A DNA stretch of 64,000 bases from Xestospongia bergquistia (Eukaryota > Porifera > Demospongiae > Haplosclerida > Petrosiidae), in contig OZ014411.1 in the NCBI GenBank assembly GCA_963965975.1, forward strand, positions 3,829,001-3,893,000, in the 5' to 3' direction. The notes under the pieces are model-generated. The model had not been told where the DNA came from and ran no database searches. It saw nothing but the letters and a program-made list of their open reading frames with translations. Below are positions 54,589 through 64,000 of this stretch, one piece after another. Position 1 is the first letter of the stretch. Every line of letters starts with the position of its first letter. Position numbers and translations under genes: made by a program.

Positions 54589-57500
54589 ATGAGTGGTGAG
54601 CCTAGCGCAAGATGGGGACACTCTGCTGTGACTGTTGGAGAAAAGGTGTATGTATGGGGTGGATGTACTGCTGATATGCCCAGAGATTGCTCTAATGATT
54701 ATAAGACACAATTACTATCAAAGGTATTTGAATTTGACATCCAATCTTCTCAATGGAAAGCTCATCAAACAACTGGAGTGCCTCCTAAAGCAGTTCGTGG
54801 AGCAGCAGCATGTACCAGAGATGACCATAACAGAATACTCACATTTGGTGGTTACTGTGGACATGGATATCACTGGTACAATGAATTACATGAACTTAAG
54901 TTGCTGCAAGATCACATTCAGTGGCGTCTTATTGAATCTGTAAACAATGATGTAAAACCAACAACCAAACAAGATTGTGGAATTGTTTACTTTGGTACTG
55001 ACGATGATGATATGAATGTTTGTGTGTTTGGAGGAGCAGGAAATAAAAGAGGAAAACCAAACGAGTGGACTGTATTTAATGAGTTACATGTTTTCAATTT
55101 TGGTGACCGTAAGTTAAAAGTTGATACAAATGTGATGTTTATGAATTATAAGTGATATATGTCAAAACGTGATCACTCTTTTTATAGTTGATATTTAAGT
55201 AACTTGCAGATAATTTGTTCGCAAATTTAATCCAAACTTATGGACTACTTAGTGTATAATTTTTTTATGCATGTTCTTTTATCACTTACAACTGCTTTTC
55301 GTCGATATAAATGCATGCATGTCCATAATTGTATACATACATTCCCTTAGGTACATGGTATGTTCCTGATGTCAGTGGATCTCGTCCACCTCCTTGTTCA
55401 GGATTCTCTTTTGACACGATTGGTATTAGACAAGCTCTGTTGTTTGGTGGTAAAAACATTACAGACTCTGTCCTTAATGATGTCTTTCTTTTATCACTTG
55501 ACAAATGGGTAAGTAAGAGTCTTGCATGTATGGCTTATCAGCATATGTATTAGAGGTGGTGCTATAAAGAATTATTAAATATTAAATTAATTATTACTAA
55601 TGACACTTTCCTCTCTTTACACTTCCTTTAGATGTGGCAAAAAATCCCGATGACATTAGGTATTGAACTACCAATGCCTAGAGAAAGTCATTGTTCTATT
55701 TGCATCGACAATCATTTAATTGTGATTGGTGGGATCAACTCAATAAAAAAAATAGTTCAGGACTGTTGGGTATTTCATACAAGTGACCGTACTTGGAAGA
55801 AGGTTTGTTATGTATCCACTATATAACTATTTTCTTCATACGCTAATTTTTGTCTTGTGTTATAATCATTTTAACATTGTGGCAATCAAGGCATAATTTT
55901 TTGATCCAGATCATAAAGATATGATTATACTTTCATTGATTACACTCTGTAAGAATTGAAAAGTATGATTTCAAAAATTTATAAACAAAGCTATTTTCCC
56001 AAAACCGTGACTTGTATAATTCATGAATCATTAGAAAAGGTGCCAATATGTGTGAGAAGAAACATCACAAATCAACTGTACTATTTAATTTGTATATCAT
56101 ACCTTAACACACATATCGAATACTTTATGTGCATTTTATTACCAAACATAAAGGAAAATAATATAAACTAATTTATGTTTCACATATCACTAAAAGTAAT
56201 TCAATTTGTACTATACACATTTTACTTAGAAATTGTTTAACAATGGGTTATATGGCTTGTCATCAACTATACATTTTGAAAAATGAAATGTGTTGACAAA
56301 ACATTCACTTTTATATTCTTGTAGATGAATCTTCCCAGTGAAATGACTAAACGAATTTCACCAATAATTGTTGGAGCAAAAATAAACGAAAACTATCAAA
56401 TAGTTACATTTGGAGGTCTCATGAATTGGATAACTGGGAAGCGTCACTCTGAACAGCCCATGATAGACAAGACAATTGTATCATTTCTTGGTAAATGATT
56501 ATATTTTTGATTCGTGTTCATTACCTTTACATGTACATTCAATGAAGAATCATAACTTTAAATGATGATTTACTGACTTTTTGCACGGTTACTTTAATAA
56601 ACAATTAATAGGTAACATGGCCGTGGGTAGACTATTATGGAATGTAGTATATATTTATGTCAATTACTCACTGTATAATTTGTTGGTATGTTATACATTG
56701 TAACAAATGACATAGTGAGCAATTTACTTAAATTTTCAATTCCATAATCATTAAGGCATGAAAACTACAAAATAATTGTTTAAAGTGACATATTAATTTT
56801 ACAATGTTATATTGACATCCAAATTTCATTTTTGTTAGATGTCCTAAATGACGTTAGGCTATCATATTGGTATGATTTGACTCCAATGGGAGTGCAGATT
56901 AAGGAGCTATATAGCAAACTAAATGAGAAATCAATAGAATTATTAGAAACAAGAGAAATTCTTGGCACAACTCAAGCTAAACTAAAAACATTGGAATCTT
57001 CTATGTCAAGACGTACTGTGTCTTCTCAAAGTAGTATTGAAGTCGAAGTTGATGGTTATCAAGATAAAGATATACAATGTGTTAGTCTAATTAAAATTAA
57101 ATTAAACTCAAAATTAATTAAAATTAATCTAATTAAAATCTAATTATACTAGATGTGATTTTCATCAATTTTTTTCATAAAATTATGAAACATTTCTTTT
57201 TAATACTTAGCTCATGCAGCAGGCTAAAGTATCCTTAGATAGTTCTCAACAAGGTGCTAACCAGATACAGGTAAGCACCACACTTTGTTCTAATGTTATA
57301 TGTGACCATCAACTAAACAATTTTAATAGAGTAACTATTTTGTTTGATAAAGCAACAACAATTTCTTACAATTATAATTTTCTTTTAATCTTTCAATTAT
57401 AATTATTTGCATAACATGAAATCAATTTTGTTACATGTAGCACGTTAAATTTTGAAAATAAATGATTGTATCAATTTCAAGTTGCATCTATGCTTGTAGG

Positions 57501-59209
57501 TGTTCATGTATCAAGATTTCATTCTTGCAAAACTTAATCATTAATTTTACTCTTTCTTTCTTATATCTTTTTGTTCACTAGCTATTATGTAATGTATTGT
57601 TAATCTTTGTATTAGTTATTAATTTCGAAGTGTCTTCATAAAATATCACTATTGAAAAAAATATTCTATTTATAGCGCCCTATTACTACTTCATACCAAA
57701 ACCAATAAAATGTTTCCCTTTTGAAGGCATCTACCCTAATTAAACAACAAAGTGAACCAGCTAATATAAGAGGCATCAGCAATGAAGGCACACAACATCA
57801 AGTCCAAAAACATGTATGTTCAGCAATAAAGCCATACTCTTATCATACTATTGGTGTTGGATGTTAGTATTTTTGTGATAAAATTTTAAGTTAGAGTTAT
57901 ATTTTGGGCATACATTGTGAGCATGATTAATTCAGAATAAAACATACTTTGACTCTTTCTTTTGTTATCATCATTTGACTGTTTCGTTATCATAATATAC
58001 TCTCAGATTTAGAGTAGTTTTAAAAGCTATATTTATTTTTAGAAAACACTGATAATTATAGTTCACAATAGTCAATAACATATTTCTTACTTGTAGGCCA
58101 ATAGCCTATTTAAACAAAAAAGTGAATCTTATAATATGGAAGATGCTGCTGTAATCAATGTTATTGATGGTAGTAAGCTAAGGAAAATGTCGCATAGGTG
58201 AGAAATGTTGATATTTTAAATCTACATTCTAACTTTCAACTGCTTGCTTTCATTCTGTTTTTGCTTAAAAGAATTCCAATTTCATAGAAATACACTAAAG
58301 TTAGAAAAATTGTTAGTTTAAGTGTATTAATTAAGTACAAAAAACTCAGAATAGAAAAGTAACCTACAAGAATTAAAAACTTCATAAACTATAATTGTTC
58401 ACATAGCTTGGGTATTGCAGTTTAACTTTATATTTTTATTATTTAAACTGATACAAATAGAATAAATCTGAAAGAATATATTTGTAAAATTTGAATTATT
58501 ATAGGACTATAGGGTATGCGGAGTGCACCATGTGGTAATGAAAGCCAATTGATATTATGTAGTTTAATTAAGTCCACACTAGACCATATCTATAGAAAAG
58601 TAAATATTTTTTCATAATTCAGATAGACATTGATGAAAATGTTATTAGTGGCTTCATTATATAATATATTTATTGTCAATGAATTGAAATAATGAATGGA
58701 AACAAAATTAATCTATTCTATCAGCATTACAATTGAATAAAGTAGTGTTTACCATCATTCCATATTTAAATACTGTCTTAACTAAATATTGACTTATACA
58801 TTTTCTATTAAATATTGATAGCAACAGCGAGAAAAAGGTGAATTATACTTTACTAGGTGAGTATCTTAACAATACCACTAGGTCACTTTCTTTCTGGTTT
58901 TCTACAGACAAACGTCCAGATAAGCTGGATCTTCAAAAGCTGTTAGCTCCTATTGTACATCAGTGGCGACCAATTGCTGAGGCATTGAAAGTGGATCATG
59001 GGTCAATCATGTCTGTTGAGAATAATGCTGCATACAATGATTCTGTTCGACTCTCACATATATTACAACTATGGATGGAGCAAAACCCGAGTTCTGTAAC
59101 TTGGGGTACAATTATAGATGCAGTTGAGAATCCTCCTGTAAATAATTCTGCCATAGCTAAGAAAATACATCTTTTCCTTTTACAACCTAACACAATCTCC
59201 CGTACATGA
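54589..59209 (+). CDS. kelch-coiled coil-Death domain protein B (613 aa, 10 exons)
   Basis: Exons 54589-55108, 55351-55508, 55632-55802, 56325-56490, 56839-57080, 57211-57270, 57727-57813, 58097-58197, 58822-58856 and 58908-59209 join in phase (1,842 bases). Exons 1-4 match gene A in length and sequence (exon 1 differs at about a dozen residues). Exon 5 has 7 extra codons in the coiled coil. Two additional small linker exons are present, and the last exon encodes a Death domain (about 517-605: LQKLLAPIVHQWRPIAEAL, LQLWMEQ, TWGTIIDAV, AIAKKI). It keeps the Death fold pattern but is barely alignable with that of gene A. The 51-bp last intron is divisible by three and stop-free, so retention would insert 17 residues. 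The role is presumably as for A with a different signalling partner. Confidence 0.88.
56634..56748. repeat. 115-bp foldback (MITE-like) in kelch B intron 4
   Basis: Ends are ATTATGGAAT and ATTCCATAAT in inverted orientation, and the interior is an imperfect palindrome (CAATTACTCACTGT ... CATAGTGAGCAATT). The corresponding intron of gene A lacks it. Confidence 0.7.
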
Positions 59210-60350
59210 ACCAATCTCTAAAACTTTTGAGTATATACATTAACACTATAACATGAAATTATTTATTTTTTAGTATCAGTTTATTGATTTTAGCGAAAAG
59301 AGTTATAATATCTTAGTTTTGCCATTTCCTTTAAAAAGATGTTTTTAGTCAAAAAAGAAAACAATTACCTTATTGTTGTCTCATCTATCATAGGCTGTTC
59401 AGAGTAACACGTTCCAGTCATTCAATGCAAAAGACCTCCAAATGTAATAGTTAGTGAAAATTTTGAAAATTTGTTGATTAAATTCTTTCTGTTATTTTCA
59501 TTTCATTGGAAAGATTTACTTAGATTTGTGTTCCAAAACAATTATAAAAATAAATAAAGTTATGAATGATTGGCTTTTTAAATGCTGTTATTAGTATTCT
59601 GGTTATTAAGCAGTGTTCACCAAGCTAGATATCATTATCATTACTCTTTTTGGATAGTGGTGCTAGACTTATTAAAATATATATATTACATTACATAATG
59701 ATGATATTTAATAAAAAAGACTGTTGTTCGTAAGGAGACAGATAGCTCTATGAACAGTAGGCTTTACATGATGTGGCTCAGCTGTTTTTAGTAAGATGTG
59801 GATTCATCACAAGATTTCATATGATGAGAATTTCCCACTATTGGCTACTGTTGTAAATTGTATTCTAGTTCCTTAACACTAGTAGTATGTGGAGTTATCA
59901 AATATTGTGTAGTGACATTGTATGGTAAAGGTTTAGGTAAAATGTAGAATTTTTATGAAATTAACGTAAGCAATAAATAGTGAATTCTAAAGCCCAAAAC
60001 CTACTATGTTATAAATGGTTTACCATAATACGACAATGCATGTATAACAGTATTTAGGATGGTTCATGCATGTATGTTCCCTTTAATGCAGTAACAATTT
60101 ACAGTGCAAAAGGTGTTTGGTTCTATTTGTTTGGTTGAATTCAGAGTCATGAACTAAGCCTCAGCCCGAGCCACACCCTTCCCAAAGCCTACCCACAATC
60201 GGGTGTGGCTTACATGAGACTAAAACTTAATATTCATAATAGAGGTGGTCTTTTATTAATTATTACATAGTGAAAAATAAACAGTAATAAAACGTATTGT
60301 ACATGACAGTTTGGACTGTGAAATTAGTTGAAAAAAATAACAAAACAACA
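59210..60350. other. intergenic DNA between unit 2 and unit 3
   Basis: Contains the inverted kelch exon fragment (next entry). The rest is AT-rich without a supported gene. Confidence 0.6.
59372..59465 (-). pseudogene. inverted kelch exon-4 fragment
   Basis: Read on the minus strand it contains ACATTTGGAGGTCT, ACTCTGAACAGCC and ATGATAGA in the order found in exon 4 of kelch A and B (about 56400-56480), with mismatches. No other exon is attached, so it is a relic of a further kelch copy in opposite orientation. Confidence 0.8.
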
Positions 60351-60803
60351 TATTGTTTAGCCTCATTATTAAGTGGATGTTCCCCACAAGAGATCGCATG
60401 AGATGAATAAGAACATTAGGATATTTTGTGAAAGTATGTGAATACCACATGGAAGCTCAATACTTCTTCTGGTAGCTGATTAATCAACTGATTGGCCTCA
60501 AACCAACCTTTTCCTTTCCTTTCTTAAGCCGTTACCATAAGCACTCTTAAAAGCCTTTCATACCTTCCAGGACGGTTATCTTCCTAAGATATCCTTTCAA
60601 CCATCCGGACCACAATGAATACACTGACAGGCATCGTGTAAAGCATCTTCGTAGTTGCCTAGTTTGGAATGTGCGGCACCACGATTACTGTACAAAGTAG
60701 CATTACAGTTGTCAAATGACAAGGCTTCTGTATACTTACTGGCGGCTTCAGAGTATTTTTCTTGTATGAATAAAGTGTTGCCTTCTGTCTTTAGAAAGTC
60801 CAC
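60351..60803 (-). pseudogene. broken TPR stump of unit 3
   Basis: Matches the first ~200 codons of the TPR-CHAT gene and shares several lesions with unit 2 (for example the PDG/GPG change and the same loss of bases near the TPR end), plus its own deletion near 60560. The ATG region is lost. An open stretch of 68 codons (60597-60803) is all that remains of the TPR frame. Confidence 0.92.
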
Positions 60804-60903
60804 TCTCTTTTATGTAGCGCTATAAAGCCAATGGTCTTAATAAACGATAAACACACCCAATTAACTAATCTTTATTGGGCGTGGCTAATTACTCTTGATC
60901 CTA
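60804..60903. promoter_or_regulatory. promoter remnant, unit 3
   Basis: Retains AAACACACCCAATTAAC and TTACTCTTGATCC from the divergent promoters. The GC-box text has become GGGCGTGGC and the kelch start has been replaced by a minisatellite. Confidence 0.6.
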
Positions 60904-60904
60904 T

Positions 60905-62414
60905 GACACAATTTTTATACAATATTAATGCAATTTTAACACCATTTTAACACAATTTTAATGTAATTTTAACACAATTTTAATGCAATTTTAACTACAT
61001 TATAACACAATGTTAATGTAATTTAACACAATTTCAATGCTATTTTAACTACATTATAACACAATTTTAATGCAATTTTAACACCATTTTAAGACAATTT
61101 TAATACAATTTTAACACAATTTTAATACAATTTAAATGCAATTTCAACACCATCTTGACAAAAATTTTAATACAATTTTAACACAATATTAATGCAATTT
61201 TAACACCATTTTTACACCATTTTAACACAATTTTAATCTAATTTTAACACCATTTTAACACAATTTTAATCTTATTTTAACACCATTTTAATGCAATTTT
61301 AACACAATTTTAATGCTATTTAAATGCAATTTCAACACCATCTTGACACAATTTTAATAAAATTTCAACACAATTTTAATACAATTTTAATGCAAGTTTA
61401 ACACCATTTTAACACATTTTTAACACAATTTTAATGTAATTTTAACACCATTTTAACACAATTTTAATACAAATTTTAACGCAATTTTAATGCAATTTAA
61501 ATGCAATTTCAACACCATCTTGACACAATTTTAATACAATTTTAACACAATTTTAACACAATTTTAATCTAATTTTAACACCATTTTAACACAATTTTAA
61601 CACAATTTTAATGCAATTTAAATGCAATTTCAACACAATCTTGACACAATTTTAATACAATTAACACAATTTTAACACAATTTTAATGCAACTTAAACGC
61701 AATTTTAATGCAATTTTAACACAATTTTAATGCAAATTTAACACCATTTTAACACAATTTTAACACAATTTTAATGTAATTTTAACACCATTTTAACACA
61801 ATTTTAATACAATTTTAATGCAATTTTAATACAATTTTAATCTAATTTTAACACCATTTTATCACAATTTTAACACCATTTTAATGCAATTTTAACACAA
61901 TTTTAATGCAAGTTTAACACCATTTTAATGTAATTTTAACACCATTTTAACACAATTTTAATGCAATTTTAATGCAATTTTAACACCATTTTAATACAAT
62001 TTTAATGCAATTTTAATTTCATTATAACACAATTTTAATACAATTTTAATGCAATTTTAACACAATTTTAATGCAATTTTAACTCAATTTTAATGCAAGT
62101 TTAACACCATTTTAATGTAATTTTAACACCATTTTAACACAATTTTAATGCAATTTTAACACCATTTTAATACAATTTTAATACAATTTTAATACAATTT
62201 TAATGCAGTTTTAACACAATTTTAATGTAATTTATAACATAATTTTAATCCAATTTTAACTTCATTATAACACAATTTTAATACAATTTTAATGCAATTT
62301 TAGCACAATTTTAATACAATTTTCATGCAATTTTAAGACAATTTTAACACAATTTTAATAGAATTTAAATGCAATTTCAATACCATATTGACACAATTTT
62401 AATACAATTTTAAC
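60905..62414. repeat. 1.5-kb minisatellite of an ~11-base unit
   Basis: More than a hundred imperfect copies of units such as TTTTAACACAA, TTTTAATGCAA and TTTTAACACCA, with higher-order alternation. It contains no ORF and sits precisely after the unit 3 promoter remnant. Confidence 0.95.
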
Positions 62415-63618
62415 CGGCATATCTCACTTTTTTCATTGAATACCCATCACCAAAACTAAAGAAAATGGCGGATTAGTAAATCTGTTGTTGTGAGGTAGTT
62501 TTTGAAATTGCTTCTCCTTATTGTAATGACATATAAGTAACTACAAATGAAAATCTTTATGATCTTCTCACACCTGATAGACTATTTGTGCTGAGACGTG
62601 TGATGCTGATAGAATCTCAGTTAATTTTCTTCCACCTCAAGCTCTTCCTTTCGTATTGTTATGTACATTTGAATAGTCAATTGGTAAATTCTTACTGAAA
62701 ACAAAGTACAATAGCATCAACCTCCCACTCACATGGATTCTTGTTTATGTAACATGACTTAATATTTATTTTGTTAATGTTGATTGATTGTTTTATTCAA
62801 TTGTATGACACTTTTGCCATATACACTATATATTGTATGTTAGACTAGTGAAGGTGGTAACAGTTTGAACTATACTCTGTGATAAGTTTTATAGACTTGC
62901 TGAGAAGTGAATCATTAACTAAGATGGACAAGTTAGCAAGTAAGATGGCAAAATACTTTTATTTTGTACTTATTCTAGTTTAGGACATCTGACAGTACAG
63001 CTTGTTTTGTGGCTAAATTTATTTTTATTGTGTATGTGCATGTCCTTTCTTTACCTCATGCTAACTAATACATTCACAAACAAATTATGAATTCACACAA
63101 ATAATTCAAAAAACAATTGAACAAGTCCAAAAAATTCCTACATAAACTATAATAATATTATATTAAATTTTATTAAAGAAAGGGCTGTTAACTAGAACTA
63201 AAGTATTAAATATTGCTGTACAATTGTCAGTTTCATGTATCTCGAATGGATGTAACACCAATGAGACTTACTTCATTGACAACTATCCCTTATTGACTTG
63301 TGAGACTAATACTGACATTGGCTACTTATGTAGCGATTTTTTGGACTTGTTTTCCTTCCTTTTTGGCAAAGCCATCCCTACATCATCCTTAATTTTCTAA
63401 AATGTTTTCATTACTTGTATAAATCTATATACATTAGAGTCGTCCTTTAAATAACTGTTAGTTTTTTTAATTACCTTTAGTTACAGTATATTAATATTAT
63501 AGACCCTTTAATAAAATTTATAGCAATAACAAAACAACACTATATATATATCATATAGCGCAGCTAGTAACATGACAAGATACACATGTCTATTGAGTCA
63601 CATATTTATTTCACAACA
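62415..63618. other. intergenic DNA, no gene seen
   Basis: AT-rich. An AAAATGGCGGATTAG stretch near 62460 resembles a YY1-type ATGGCGG element but opens only a three-codon frame. Confidence 0.5.
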
Positions 63619-63726
63619 GCAAGATTATGTGAGTGACACTGAACAAATCATTCTGCCAGCCCGTTTGAAGCTGGGTGATAGGTAGCACATCAAATATGTT
63701 TAATCTCATTGGATTTCAAAAAGTGG
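63619..63726 (-). pseudogene. fragment of a Ty3-type integrase
   Basis: Read on the minus strand it gives the conserved YHPASNGLAE signature of retroelement integrases, preceded by an EIKHI-like stretch, with two in-frame stops. About 36 codons survive. It is older than, and separate from, the element at 12462-16763. Confidence 0.75.
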
Positions 63727-63739
63727 GAGAAATCGGTGG

Positions 63740-64000
63740 TGCTGTAAGGAATTATTAAATAATAAATTAATTATTACTAATGACACATTCCTTTATTTAA
63801 ACTTCTTTAGATGTGTCTGAAAAATTGTGATTGGTGGAATCAACTCAATAAAAGAAATTGTTCAGGACTGTTGGGTGTTTCATACAAGTGATCATAATTG
63901 GAAGAAGGTTTGTTAAGTATGCACTATATAACTAATTTCTTCATACATTAATTTACTCTGGTGCTATAATCATTTTAACATTTTGGCAAGCAAGGCATAA
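63740..64000 (+). pseudogene. kelch exon-3 fragment of unit 3, running off the window
   Basis: The intron 2 tail (TTATTACTAATGACACATTCC) and the acceptor are followed by exon 3 at 63811-63908. A deletion joins ATGTG almost directly to the codons for VIGGINS, so the frame is broken. The donor GTTTGTTA and the following intron also match kelch B (55803 on). Confidence 0.88.

Overview
The window looks like nuclear DNA of a demosponge, most probably Amphimedon queenslandica or a close relative. It is AT-rich, with many very short introns (about 40-150 bp) carrying GT..AG borders. Its metazoan protein families include SRCR/AMOP/VWD receptors, VWC secreted proteins, TRAF, Death domains and CD225, and I see no operons. 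The species call is inference from gene content and style. All protein calls come from reading motifs; no database search was run. Splice structures were checked by phase arithmetic where exon positions are given. Layout: (1) 1-5705 (+): the 3' part of a large type I membrane receptor (one partial and six complete SRCR domains, then a C-terminal part with AMOP, VWD, EGF and TM). (2) 5706-9582: AT-rich intergenic DNA with TA microsatellites and a decayed coding remnant. (3) 9583-10311 (-): a spliced CD225/dispanin-type two-pass membrane protein with a tyrosine-rich tail. (4) 10312-12461: repeats, including a perfect 125-bp inverted repeat, and a tiny Cys-rich ORF. (5) 12462-16763 (-): a young Ty3-type LTR retrotransposon with 142-bp LTRs differing at one base, a 5-bp target duplication, a tRNA-Ser-like primer site and a polypurine tract. 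Its gag-pol frame is interrupted once by TGA. (6) 17395-19811: a TIR-bounded element carrying a decayed SWIM zinc-finger gene. (7) 20972-22579 (+): a GT4-type glycosyltransferase with an intronless coding region. (8) 24060-42214 (+): an array of VWC-type secreted protein genes, with three intact copies, one truncated copy that has also lost its TATA box, two pseudogenes and a 3' remnant, all embedded in shared ~3-4 kb repeat units with internal inversions. (9) 43666-45054 (+): a single-exon TRAF-like RING protein. (10) 47065-64000: a repeated divergent module. Unit 1 pairs a TPR-CHAT protease-like gene (-, 996 aa from two exons) with a kelch-coiled coil-Death gene (+, 550 aa from seven exons) across an 82-bp spacer. 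Unit 2 keeps an intact 613-aa kelch-Death paralogue with a very different Death domain, but only a broken stump of the TPR gene. Unit 3 keeps a TPR stump; a 1.5-kb minisatellite sits where the kelch gene should start, and a kelch exon fragment lies at the window edge. Another kelch exon fragment lies inverted at about 59.4 kb. The most interesting system is this CHAT-protease / Death-domain head-to-head pair beside a TRAF gene. Its composition suggests a sponge cell-death or innate immune signalling module diversified by tandem duplication, which is inference from domain content. In prokaryotes, TPR-CHAT proteases take part in cell-death and CRISPR-associated defence.
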